From Methanomassiliicoccales archaeon PtaU1.Bin030 (GTDB taxonomy: Archaea; Thermoplasmatota; Thermoplasmata; Methanomassiliicoccales; Methanomassiliicoccaceae): 12,578 nt of DNA. The notes beneath the pieces are model-generated. The model was not told the DNA's origin, did not search any database, and saw only the letters and a list, made by a program, of their open reading frames with translations. The translations under genes and the position numbers were made by a program. The DNA lies in assembly GCA_002067635.1 (NCBI GenBank), contig MVRB01000089.1, positions 1-12,578 on the forward strand, read 5' to 3'. Shown piece after piece: positions 1 to 6,214 of this stretch; the first letter of the stretch is position 1; the number at the start of each line of letters is the position of its first letter.

Positions 1-2
1 TA

Positions 3-518
3 CGGTTGGTCGGAGGGTTGATGGAGCTGGCGGCCCGCACCGCCCCCAAGGCCGTGGGCCAGGACTTCATCGAGGCCCGGGTGCTGGACGACGACGAGAG
101 GACAGCCCTGGGGAAGGACATGATCGCACTGGCCCAGGAGCGTTCATCACCTAACTGGGCACGGGACGGCCAGAACGTGCTGGACTGCTCCGCGGTGGTC
201 CTTATCGGCCTACTGCCGCATCCCGGGGCGGGCCTGGACTGCGGGGCGTGCGGGTTCTCCGGCTGCAAGGAGTTCAACGAGCGGAACATGGAGAAGGACT
301 TCATCGGGCCCAACTGCGCCCTGCGTCTGCTGGACCTGGGAATAGCCTTGGGATCGGCGGCCAAGGTGGCCTCGGAGCTGAACGTGGACAACAGGATAAT
401 GTACCGCATCGGAGTGTCCGCCCGCCGGCTGGGCCTAACGAGGTCGATGATCTGCCACGGCATACCCCTCTCGGCGACCGGCAAGAACATATTCTTTGAT
501 AGGGTCGTAAAAAAGTAG
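3..518 (+). CDS. DUF2148 ferredoxin-domain protein, 5' end cut by window
   Basis: This is a small iron-sulfur protein of the DUF2148 family; its cellular role is not established. Counting from an in-frame TTG at 6, the cysteines C79, C82, C87 and C104 form a CxxCxxxxC-x16-C pattern (CGACGFSGC core), which is expected to bind a 4Fe-4S cluster. The family's N-terminal motif AARTAPK is visible at residues 9-15. Homologues usually have about 10-20 residues before this motif, and the frame is open back to the window edge, so I believe the true start lies upstream and the gene is cut rather than starting at the TTG at 6 or the ATG at 21. The stop is TAG at 516-518. There are no membrane segments. 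The next gene lies about 180 bp downstream behind a GC hairpin, so co-transcription with aIF1A looks unlikely. The family call is confident; the function is unknown. Confidence 0.85.
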   Translation, partial: RLVGGLMELAARTAPKAVGQDFIEARVLDDDERTALGKDMIALAQERSSPNWARDGQNVLDCSAVVLIGLLPHPGAGLDCGACGFSGCKEFNERNMEKDFIGPNCALRLLDLGIALGSAAKVASELNVDNRIMYRIGVSARRLGLTRSMICHGIPLSATGKNIFFDRVVKK

Positions 519-519
519 C

Positions 520-546
520 GCCGCCCTCACCGCTCGGAGCGGCGGC
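520..546 (+). terminator. GC-rich stem-loop just after the DUF2148 stop
   Basis: GCCGCC at 520-525 is the exact reverse complement of GGCGGC at 541-546, giving a 6-bp all-GC stem starting one base after the stop codon. No T-run follows, so it is not a classic T-tract archaeal terminator. It could stabilise the mRNA 3' end or assist termination. Confidence 0.35.
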
Positions 547-651
547 AGAGGAAACGGCCAGATCCCTGAGGGACCCTGCTCGAGGTTGAAATAAGAGCGT
601 ATCTACCACACAGCAAGGTTTGAATAATGGGGGCGATTATGTCAAGGCAGG

Positions 652-669
652 TCGCTTAGTACAAAGCGA
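652..669. repeat. Inverted repeat upstream of aIF1A, possible operator or leader hairpin
   Basis: TCGCTT (652-657) and AAGCGA (664-669) are perfect 6-bp inverted arms separated by 6 bases. The right arm directly touches a TATA-like TTTTAA (670-675), the position where a BRE element would sit. A dimeric regulator bound here would block TFB/TBP. Alternatively it folds as a hairpin in the aIF1A leader. Confidence 0.4.
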
Positions 670-675
670 TTTTAA
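670..675 (+). promoter_or_regulatory. TATA-like box before aIF1A
   Basis: TTTTAA at 670-675 stands out in GC-rich surroundings and would place a transcription start near 699. That would make the TTG at 701 nearly leaderless and leave the GGAGG at 690-694 outside the transcript, which is contradictory. A second AT-rich candidate, TTTGAATAAT at about 619-628, would start transcription near 650 and include the GGAGG. I cannot decide between them. Confidence 0.3.
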
Positions 676-689
676 GTCACACGTTCACC

Positions 690-694
690 GGAGG
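690..694 (+). promoter_or_regulatory. Shine-Dalgarno GGAGG that sets the aIF1A start
   Basis: GGAGG at 690-694 lies 6 bases before an in-frame TTG at 701. The longer reading from a TTG at 620 has no such site and would add 27 residues not typical of the family. This site therefore decides the start. Confidence 0.6.
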
Positions 695-700
695 CCTCAT

Positions 701-1027
701 TTGACCCAATTTGATTCCGAAGAGACGAGCGAGGAGATAACGCGATGCCCGTTCCCCAACCGCAAGGAGGGGGAGATGTTCGGCGTCGCCGACCAGTTGT
801 TAGGAGCCTCCCGTATCAAGGTTATGTGCGAGGACGGCACCGCCCGCATGGGGCGCATCCCGGGGAAGATACGCAAGCGCATGTGGATCCGTGAGGGCGA
901 TCTCCTCATCGTCAAGCCCTGGGAGTTCCAGGCGGACAAGGCGGACATCATGTACCGCTACACCAAGACGCAGGCCAGCTACCTGCATCGCCGCAAGGCC
1001 ATCCCCAAGAACCTGGACGTATTCTGA
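701..1027 (+). CDS. eif1A: Translation initiation factor aIF1A
   Basis: This is archaeal initiation factor 1A, the OB-fold factor that binds the A-site region of the small subunit and helps mRNA scanning and initiator tRNA placement. The protein is 108 residues with the chosen TTG start, the usual size for the family. Recognisable blocks are the FGVADQLLGASRIKVMCEDG strand region, RIPGKIRKRMWIREGD (the basic rRNA-binding face), then VKPWEFQ and the YRYTKTQ C-terminal segment. The TTG at 701 is preferred because GGAGG lies 6 bases upstream; an earlier in-frame TTG at 620 gives an atypical extension. The acidic N-terminus (DSEETSEEI) is normal. It is followed after 13 bases by rio1 in the same direction, an arrangement common in archaea, which suggests co-transcription with the small-subunit maturation genes. 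Confidence 0.95.
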   Translation: MTQFDSEETSEEITRCPFPNRKEGEMFGVADQLLGASRIKVMCEDGTARMGRIPGKIRKRMWIREGDLLIVKPWEFQADKADIMYRYTKTQASYLHRRKAIPKNLDVF

Positions 1028-1040
1028 GGCGGTTCCGGCC

Positions 1041-1817
1041 ATGGTCCAGAAGGATGCCTATGAGGCGCTCGAGCACAAGATCATGGCCCTGCGGGAGAAC
1101 AGCCGCACCGGGGATGAGCGCAAGACCCTGGACGAGGTGTTCGACCGGGACACCATCCTGGGGATATACAAGCTGATGACCGACGGGTACATCGATACCA
1201 TCCAGTACCCCGTGTCCACCGGAAAGGAGGGGAACGTCTTCGCGGCCGCGGACGCCGAAGGGAAGCTGTATGCCCTCAAGGTCTACCGCACCTCCAACGC
1301 CACCTTCAACCGCATCGCCAAGTACATCGAGGGGGACAAGCGGTTCAAGGGCCTCAGCGGCTCCCGGCGGAAGATCATATACGCGTGGGCGAGCAAGGAG
1401 TTCCGGAACCTCCAGCGGTTGGAGGACGTCGGGGTCAAGGTCCCTTCGCCCATCCGCTACTACCGCAACATGCTGGTGATGCAGTACATCGGCAGCAAGG
1501 CAGGTCCGGCGCCCCTGCTGCGGCAGGTAACGCTGGACGATCCCGAGGAGGTGTACTCCACGCTCATAGAGTACATGCGCCTCGCCTACCAGGAGGCGAA
1601 GCTGGTGCACGCCGACCTGAGCGAGTACAACATCCTCTACTACAGGAAGAGGCCGGTGATCATAGACGTGGGGCAGGCGGTGCTCACCGACCACGTGAAC
1701 GCCAAGGATTTCCTCCTCCGGGACATCGAGAACGTGAACAGGTTTTTTAGGGGGCTTGAGGTAAGTATATTGAGCAGGGACGAGGCCCTCCGGACCATAA
1801 CAGAGGCATCCAAATGA
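1041..1817 (+). CDS. rio1: Serine protein kinase Rio1
   Basis: This is a RIO1-type atypical kinase/ATPase, needed for late maturation of the small ribosomal subunit. The 258-residue protein has the RIO ATP-binding loop STGKEGNVF at 59-67, the ATP-contacting lysine K80 in ALKVYRTS, the catalytic loop LVHADLSEYN with D192 and N197, and the metal-binding D209 in IIDVGQAV. The canonical activation loop is absent, as is normal for RIO kinases. The ATG at 1041 gives the normal length; the frame is open further upstream but only through the aIF1A gene. A GAGG at 1026-1029 is a weak, distant ribosome binding site, so translational coupling to aIF1A is likely. The stop overlaps the next start as ATGA. 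The last 80 bases of the gene use AT-richer codons than the rest. Confidence 0.95.
   Translation: MVQKDAYEALEHKIMALRENSRTGDERKTLDEVFDRDTILGIYKLMTDGYIDTIQYPVSTGKEGNVFAAADAEGKLYALKVYRTSNATFNRIAKYIEGDKRFKGLSGSRRKIIYAWASKEFRNLQRLEDVGVKVPSPIRYYRNMLVMQYIGSKAGPAPLLRQVTLDDPEEVYSTLIEYMRLAYQEAKLVHADLSEYNILYYRKRPVIIDVGQAVLTDHVNAKDFLLRDIENVNRFFRGLEVSILSRDEALRTITEASK
1763..1772 (+). promoter_or_regulatory. Possible internal promoter for the KH gene inside rio1
   Basis: AAGTATATTG at 1763-1772, preceded by a T6 run at 1743-1748, is an AT-rich pocket at the end of rio1. It would place a transcription start near 1795, about 20 bases before the KH gene. It is a candidate only; there is no direct evidence of use. 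Confidence 0.25.
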
Positions 1818-2350
1818 GACTGGTACGTATACCGAAGGAGCGGGTCGGCGCCCTCATCGGGACCGATGGGGAGACCAAGGGGTTCATCGAGAGGCGGACC
1901 GGGGTCAAGATGAGGATAGATACCGAGGGGGAGGTGGACATCGAGGACAACCCCCAGGACCCCCTGGCAGCCCTCAAGGTCATGGACCTGGTGAAGGCCA
2001 TAGGGAGAGGCTTCTCCCCTCACCGCGCGTTCCGCCTGCTGGACGAGGATGAGTACCTGGAGGTCATCGAGCTGGGAGACTTCGTCGGCAAGAAGGGGGA
2101 CCAGCTGGCGCGCGTGCGCGCCCGCTTGATCGGCTCCAACGGCAAGACCCGGCGCATCATCGAGGACCTCACGGGCGCCAACATGTCCATCTACGGCAGC
2201 ACCGTGTCCCTCATCGGCAACTCCATACAGCTGCCGATCGCCAAGACCGCGGTGGAGATGATCCTTCGCGGGAGCGAGCATGCCACGGTCTACCGCTACC
2301 TGGAGAGGTCAAGGGCGACCCTGCGCATCGCGGAGATGGGTTTCATCTGA
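1814..2350 (+). CDS. Two-KH-domain RNA-binding protein, Dim2/Pno1-like
   Basis: This is an archaeal homologue of Dim2/Pno1, which binds the 3' region of small-subunit rRNA during maturation. The 178-residue protein has a first KH domain at about 1-65 with the GTDG loop at 16-19 (VGALIGTDGETKGFIE), and a second KH domain at about 95-155 with GSNG at 107-110 (RLIGSNGKTRRIIEDLTG). This two-KH organisation and length match the family. The start overlaps the rio1 stop as ATGA, so it is probably translated by coupling; no strong Shine-Dalgarno is visible. The order aIF1A - rio1 - KH protein is recurrent in archaeal genomes and supports the assignment. A role with Rio1 in 16S rRNA 3'-end maturation is inferred from the family and context. 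Confidence 0.92.
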   Translation: MRLVRIPKERVGALIGTDGETKGFIERRTGVKMRIDTEGEVDIEDNPQDPLAALKVMDLVKAIGRGFSPHRAFRLLDEDEYLEVIELGDFVGKKGDQLARVRARLIGSNGKTRRIIEDLTGANMSIYGSTVSLIGNSIQLPIAKTAVEMILRGSEHATVYRYLERSRATLRIAEMGFI

Positions 2351-2428
2351 GGGGTAAGGGAGAAATACCCTATCCTCATTGAGCCGTTGGCGAGGACGGG
2401 ACCATGAACCGTTTCGCCGCGTGATCCC

Positions 2429-3670
2429 ATGAACGACACCATCGACCGGGCCGACAAGGCCTTGAAGTTCCAGTACCTCTGCGACCACTGCCTGGGGCGC
2501 CTGTCCGCGCACGTGGATACGGGCACCACCGACCTTGAGAGGGGGCGGAGCGTCCGGGAGGCCGTGGCCCGGGAGCGCGCCGCCAGGAACGAGACCATGC
2601 CCGAGACCACCTTCTGCTGGTTGTGCGAGGACATGTTCCAGGACCTGGAGCGCTTCGCCCAGGAGGCCATCGAGAAGCTGGGGACGATCGAGTACGATAC
2701 CTTCCTCATCGGGACCAGGGTCGACCCCGCGGTGCAGGACCGCGAGGAGCGCCTGTGGTCCGAGGTCGGTGGCGAGAAGGCCGAGCCCATCAAGGCCGAG
2801 CTGAACCGGGAGATAGGCAAGATCGTGGAGAGGAGCACGGGCAAGGAGGTCGATTTCAAATCGCCTGACGTGGTCGCGGTCATCGACACCCGCTTCGGAC
2901 ACGTCGAGCTGGACATCGCTCCCATATTCATCTACGGCCGCTACCGCAAGTTCTCCCGGGAGATCCCCCAGACCCGGTGGCCCTGCCGGGTGTGCCAGGG
3001 CAAGGGCTGCAAGCGCTGCGGCAACACCGGGAAGATGTACCAGAACAGCGTCCAGGAGATCATCGGGAACGTTGTGCTTAAGGAAGCGGAGGGAGCGGAC
3101 CACTTCTTCCACGGGATGGGGCGGGAGGACATCGACGCCCGCATGCTGGGGACGGGGAGGCCCTTCGTCCTGGAGATCTCCGAGCCCAGGAAAAGGCACT
3201 TGGACCTGGAGGCATTGACCATTTTAGTGAACGAGAACGGGGCGGGGGAGGCGGACTTCTCCGGACTGCGCCGTTCGTCACGCGATGAGGTACGCCAGAT
3301 AAAGGCGGCGACCCCGGACAAGGTGTACCTTGCCGAGGTCAAGGTACATGGCAAAGTTAATAAGGACCGAGTCAATGAGGTAGTCCAATCGTTAAGTCAA
3401 GCGCGTATCACTCAGCAGACGCCAACGAGGGTCGCCCATCGTCGGGCGGACCTTGCCAGAGAACGGGAGATCCACGACCTCCAGCTGATGGAGTTCGCCG
3501 AGGACCGACTCGTCCTCCAGCTGAGAACGGAGTCCGGGACTTATGTCAAGGAGTTCGTGAGCGGGGACAACGGTCGCACCGTTCCCAGCTTCTCGGCGGC
3601 ACTAGGGTTGCCGTGCGAGGTCACCGCGCTCGATGTATTACAGGTGATCGATACCACTAACGAGGGATGA
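2429..3670 (+). CDS. pus10: tRNA pseudouridine synthase Pus10
   Basis: Archaeal Pus10 makes pseudouridine at position 55 (and often 54) of the tRNA T-loop. The 413-residue protein has an N-terminal zinc-binding, THUMP-type module with C18/C21 (CDHC) and C63/C66 (CWLC), then a C-terminal catalytic domain. The catalytic block HGMGREDIDARMLGTGRPF lies at 228-246; by alignment to the TruA-type G-R-T/E-D motif, D234 is the likely catalytic aspartate. A further CxxC...CxxC group (C186, C189, C194, C197) looks like a small zinc knuckle. Downstream blocks TPTRVAHRRADL and GTYVKEFVSGDNGRT are characteristic. The ATG at 2429 has a GTGAT 3 bases upstream. Two AT-rich patches occur near 3340-3420 and 3632-3665. 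The gene overlaps the longest reading of rpl21e by 4 bases. Confidence 0.94.
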   Translation: MNDTIDRADKALKFQYLCDHCLGRLSAHVDTGTTDLERGRSVREAVARERAARNETMPETTFCWLCEDMFQDLERFAQEAIEKLGTIEYDTFLIGTRVDPAVQDREERLWSEVGGEKAEPIKAELNREIGKIVERSTGKEVDFKSPDVVAVIDTRFGHVELDIAPIFIYGRYRKFSREIPQTRWPCRVCQGKGCKRCGNTGKMYQNSVQEIIGNVVLKEAEGADHFFHGMGREDIDARMLGTGRPFVLEISEPRKRHLDLEALTILVNENGAGEADFSGLRRSSRDEVRQIKAATPDKVYLAEVKVHGKVNKDRVNEVVQSLSQARITQQTPTRVAHRRADLAREREIHDLQLMEFAEDRLVLQLRTESGTYVKEFVSGDNGRTVPSFSAALGLPCEVTALDVLQVIDTTNEG

Positions 3671-3672
3671 AA

Positions 3673-3966
3673 ATGGTACAAGCTTCCAGAGGCCTCAAGC
3701 GCAAGACGCGCAACATACTTAGCAAGACCCCCCGCACCAAGGGGATGACCCCTATCACCCATGAGTTCCGCGAGTTCGAGGTCGGGGAGAAGGTAAGCGT
3801 GGTCATTGACCCCGGCGTTCACTATGGAATGCCCCACATGCGTTTCCAGGGGAAGACCGGCGTAGTTACTGGAAAGCAGGGTCGCTCTTTTGTCATCGAT
3901 GTTTACGATGGTGACAAACTGAAGACCGTGATCTCCAGGCCTGAGCACCTGAAGAAGAGCAACTGA
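3673..3966 (+). CDS. rpl21e: Large-subunit ribosomal protein eL21
   Basis: This is ribosomal protein eL21 (L21e) of the archaeal 50S subunit. The 97-residue basic protein begins MVQASRGLKRKTRNILSK, the conserved start of the family, and has the SH3-like core with VVIDPGVHYGMPHMRFQGKTG and the RPEHLK C-terminal block. An ATG six bases earlier (3667, overlapping the pus10 stop) is also in frame. I prefer 3673 because GAGGG at 3662-3666 sits 6 bases upstream and the resulting N-terminus fits the family. Coupling to pus10 is likely. The neighbours pus10 and rpoF are the usual ones for this gene in archaea. Confidence 0.95.
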   Translation: MVQASRGLKRKTRNILSKTPRTKGMTPITHEFREFEVGEKVSVVIDPGVHYGMPHMRFQGKTGVVTGKQGRSFVIDVYDGDKLKTVISRPEHLKKSN

Positions 3967-3976
3967 GGCAGGGCTC

Positions 3977-4297
3977 ATGTCCGAGGAACGCTACGTGACC
4001 TTGGCAGAGGTCAAGCAGCTTCTGGAGAACGCCAGCCGCATAAGGGAGCTCACTCCTGACCAGAAGCTTGCCCTCGACCATTCTCAGAAGGTCGCCAAGC
4101 TGACACTGGAGAAGGCCGAGGCCCTGAGGGCCGAGCTTTCCAATCTGGGTTTCATTTCCGAAGCACTATGCACCAAGATCGCCGATCTCCTGCCCACGCA
4201 CAGCGAGGATGTCCGCGTCCTGTTCACCAAAGAGAGAATGGTGCTAGAGAAGAAGAATATAGAGCAGATACTATCTACGGTACAGAAGTATCTATAG
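3977..4297 (+). CDS. rpoF: DNA-directed RNA polymerase subunit Rpo4 (RpoF)
   Basis: This is archaeal Rpo4, homologous to eukaryotic Rpb4 and formerly called subunit F. It pairs with Rpo7 to form the stalk of RNA polymerase, which acts in promoter opening and elongation. The 106-residue protein is wholly helical in character and contains the family blocks RYVTLAEVKQLLE, ELTPDQKLALDHSQKVAKL (HRDC-like helices) and the C-terminal segment ending NIEQILSTVQKYL. A GAGG at 3966-3969 sits 7 bases before the ATG. It lies 10 bp after rpl21e and 27 bp before the DUF655 gene, the conserved archaeal order. The sequence becomes AT-rich at the end of the gene. Confidence 0.93.
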   Translation: MSEERYVTLAEVKQLLENASRIRELTPDQKLALDHSQKVAKLTLEKAEALRAELSNLGFISEALCTKIADLLPTHSEDVRVLFTKERMVLEKKNIEQILSTVQKYL

Positions 4298-4324
4298 GCT
4301 CTTAACGCTGAGGCGGAGATTGAA

Positions 4325-4873
4325 ATGGAGGATTACGCGCTGATATTAGACTATTTACCTCAGGGAATACCAACTGACAAGAGTTTCAGGAGGGAACCCC
4401 TGGCCTATGCCATCGGAGAGGTCGAGTTCAAACTTTTCGAGCTCGTTCCCAAGGTGGAGGCGGTCATCGTCATCGGCGACCGGGTCTACATCGGCAAGGA
4501 TCCTTCCCTTCGCGATAAGATCGTGCACGTCAAGCGCAGGGTGGGCTACGAGGAGCTGACCGCTGCGGCCCAGGCCGAGCTCCCCTTCGTCCTGCAGGAC
4601 ATAGTGAAGCAGCAGCAGGATCGCTTCATAAAGTTCTTCAACGAGGCCCAGGCCATCACCACTCGGTTCCACATGCTGGAGCTCATCCCGGGGCTGGGAA
4701 AGAAGACGATGTGGGCCATCATCGAGGAGCGGAAGAAAGGTGCGTTCACCGACTACGAGGACCTTGTCAAGAGAGTACCTGCCCTGAAGCACCCCGACAA
4801 GCTCTTGGCCAAGCGGATAGAGGACGAGCTTTCCGATCCCTCCCAGAAGTACCGCATCTTCGTATCCCGGTGA
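4325..4873 (+). CDS. DUF655 family protein, HhH-containing, probable nucleic acid binding
   Basis: This is an archaeal protein of the DUF655 family with no established biochemical role. The 182-residue protein has an N-terminal beta-rich, OB-like part (about 1-75: EDYALILDYLPQG, then AVIVIGDRVYIGKD). A helical helix-hairpin-helix segment follows around 118-150, with the hairpin IPGLGKK at 121-127 and KKGAFTDYEDLVKRV. This layout points to RNA or DNA binding. There are no signal peptide or membrane segments. GGAG at 4315-4318 supports the ATG at 4325. Its fixed place between rpoF and ksgA in archaeal genomes suggests a role in transcription or ribosome assembly, which is inference only. The first 15 codons are AT-richer than the rest, probably to keep the start open. 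Confidence 0.92.
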   Translation: MEDYALILDYLPQGIPTDKSFRREPLAYAIGEVEFKLFELVPKVEAVIVIGDRVYIGKDPSLRDKIVHVKRRVGYEELTAAAQAELPFVLQDIVKQQQDRFIKFFNEAQAITTRFHMLELIPGLGKKTMWAIIEERKKGAFTDYEDLVKRVPALKHPDKLLAKRIEDELSDPSQKYRIFVSR

Positions 4874-4944
4874 GGGTCAACATCCCTCTGACCTTCACCC
4901 GGGATAGATCCCTCTACGCCGGGTCGGGAGGAACAAGGTAATAA

Positions 4945-5007
4945 ATGGCGGACATGATGCTTTTCGACCAGGGTGTGGATGGGGTGCCGCGGGAGCTGTG
5001 GCCATGA
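4945..5007 (+). other. Short 20-codon upstream ORF, or alternatively a TATA box, before ksgA
   Basis: An ATG at 4945 opens a 20-codon frame beginning MADMMLFDQG and ending with TGA at 5005-5007, which overlaps the chosen ksgA ATG at 5004 as ATGA. A weak AGGT lies 5 bases before it. It could couple translation into ksgA. Equally, TAATAAAT at 4939-4946 could be the TATA box of a ksgA promoter with a start near 4970, in which case this ORF would not be transcribed from it. The two readings compete. Confidence 0.3.
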
Positions 5008-5813
5008 ACCAGATACGGACGGGGGACATCATCGAACGGCTGGCCGGCCTGGGGGTTAGCCCGACCAAGGGGATGGGGCAGAACTTTCTCATCGACGAGA
5101 GGGTCGCGGAGCGTCAGATAGCCTTCGCCGACATCGGTGACAAGGACACGGTGCTTGAGGTCGGTCCCGGCCTCGGCGTCCTGACCAATCGGCTGGCGGA
5201 GAGGGCGGGCAGGGTCGTCGCCATAGAGATGGACCGAAGGCTCGCGGACCACCTCCGCCCTTCGCTGCCTGGCAATGTGGAGCTGATAGTGGGCGACGCT
5301 CTGACGGTGCCGTTCCCCCCGTTCGACAGGATGGTGTCCAACCTTCCATACTCCATCTCCTCGCCCATCATCTTCAAGCTCCTGGAGCATGAATTTCAGA
5401 AGGCGGTGGTGATGCTGCAGAAGGAGTTCGCCGACCGCCTGGTGGCGAGGCCGGACACCGACGATTACTCCCGCCTGACCGTCAACGTGTACTACCGGGC
5501 GGAGTGCAAGGTCCTGGAGAAGGTCCCTCGCTCCCGATTCTGGCCGCCCCCCAAGGTCGATTCTGCCATCGTGGAGCTTGTCCCTCGGCCCGCGCCGTTC
5601 ACAGTGAAGGATGAGGGGCTGTTCTTCCGCCTGGTGGAGGTCCTGTTCCAGCAGCGCCGGAAGAAGATAGGCACGGTGCTGAGGATGAAGGGGCTGATGT
5701 CCGCGGAGCAGCGTTCCCGGGTCCCCTACGCGGACCTGAGGATAGAGGCGCTGGCGCCTGAGCAGATAGGTGAGCTGTGCGACGCCGTGTACGAGATCGG
5801 TCTCGACCGGTGA
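5004..5813 (+). CDS. ksgA: 16S rRNA dimethyladenosine transferase KsgA/Dim1
   Basis: KsgA/Dim1 uses S-adenosylmethionine to dimethylate two adjacent adenines in the last helix of 16S rRNA and acts as a late small-subunit assembly checkpoint. The 269-residue protein has the KGMGQNFLID entry motif (22-31), the SAM motif EVGPGLG (52-58), the acidic ribose-binding E75, GDA at 97-99 and the catalytic NLPY at 113-116. The SRFWPPPKVDSAIV block and the C-terminal RRKKIGTVLR helix domain follow. The ATG at 5004 is chosen over a GTG at 4998 because GGGAG at 4991-4995 is 8 bases from the ATG and only 2 from the GTG. It ends the pus10-to-ksgA cluster. The hemK-like methyltransferase that often follows ksgA in archaea is not present here. 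Confidence 0.96.
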   Translation: MNQIRTGDIIERLAGLGVSPTKGMGQNFLIDERVAERQIAFADIGDKDTVLEVGPGLGVLTNRLAERAGRVVAIEMDRRLADHLRPSLPGNVELIVGDALTVPFPPFDRMVSNLPYSISSPIIFKLLEHEFQKAVVMLQKEFADRLVARPDTDDYSRLTVNVYYRAECKVLEKVPRSRFWPPPKVDSAIVELVPRPAPFTVKDEGLFFRLVEVLFQQRRKKIGTVLRMKGLMSAEQRSRVPYADLRIEALAPEQIGELCDAVYEIGLDR

Positions 5814-5867
5814 TATCTCTGCGGGCCCGGATCCAAGCGGTCTGGTCCATGAAGTGGCAGTGAGGTC

Positions 5868-5883
5868 CTTTCTTTCATTATTG
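5868..5883 (+). terminator. T-rich tract downstream of ksgA
   Basis: CTTTCTTTCATTATTG at 5868-5883 is a pyrimidine-rich stretch about 55 bases after the ksgA stop in otherwise GC-rich DNA. Archaeal termination favours such T-tracts. No hairpin precedes it. Confidence 0.3.
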
Positions 5884-5914
5884 TCCATGCTCGTAAGTGG
5901 TCTCCTTAGGTCGG

Positions 5915-5920
5915 AAATAT
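5915..5920 (+). promoter_or_regulatory. TATA-like box before the small unknown gene at 5945
   Basis: AAATAT at 5915-5920 is centred about 27 bases before the GTG at 5945. Archaeal TATA boxes sit about that far before the transcription start, so this predicts a leaderless or nearly leaderless mRNA, consistent with the lack of a good ribosome binding site. Confidence 0.4.
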
Positions 5921-5944
5921 GCACAACCAAGCCGGTAATGGTGG

Positions 5945-6214
5945 GTGAGGAAAGGTGGTGTTCTGATCGAGGATGTGAGGAGAGCGGTCGAGGAAAGTGT
6001 GTCCAGATCGGGCCTGAAGGGGCGGCAGAGGGAGATGGGATGGGACATCGTGAGGGACGAAAAGAACTCATTCGAGGAGCGGTTCTACGATCCCGATCAC
6101 CCAAAGGACAGCGATTGGGTGGCGGACTTCGAGCTTGACGTGCTCTTCTCCCACCTGATGGGCAGGAGGTTCCCGGAGAACACGGTCCGATGCCTCCACT
6201 TCCATAGTGCCTGA
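5945..6214 (+). CDS. Small hypothetical protein, not recognised
   Basis: I do not recognise this 89-residue protein. It is acidic to neutral and soluble-looking, with an amphipathic N-terminal helix (LIEDVRRAVEESV), a charged middle (GWDIVRDEKNSFEERFYDPD) and a C-terminal segment with hydrophobic periodicity (DFELDVLFSHLMGRRF). There is no signal peptide or membrane segment. Strong G/C in the third codon position and a sensible amino-acid make-up support it over the overlapping frames. The GTG at 5945 is favoured because a TATA-like box lies 27 bases upstream; a GTG at 5975 is the alternative. It stands alone between ksgA and another unknown gene. It has no visible catalytic motif and I assign no function. 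Confidence 0.6.
   Translation: MRKGGVLIEDVRRAVEESVSRSGLKGRQREMGWDIVRDEKNSFEERFYDPDHPKDSDWVADFELDVLFSHLMGRRFPENTVRCLHFHSA

Noticed and set aside
891..1040. Upstream extension of rio1 within the aIF1A gene
   Set aside because: The added residues are Ser/Thr/Arg-rich out-of-frame translation of aIF1A; the ATG at 1041 gives the normal Rio1 N-terminus.
948..1694. Minus-strand open frame of 248 codons opposite rio1
   Set aside because: Shadow of rio1, whose kinase motifs are intact on the plus strand.
2404..2424. Six-codon ORF before pus10
   Set aside because: It has no ribosome binding site and ends 4 bases before the pus10 ATG; too short to support as a gene.
5938..6138. Overlapping plus-strand frame starting ATG 5938
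   Set aside because: Its translation is Gly/Arg-rich shadow of the 5945-6214 frame and lacks G/C-ending codons.
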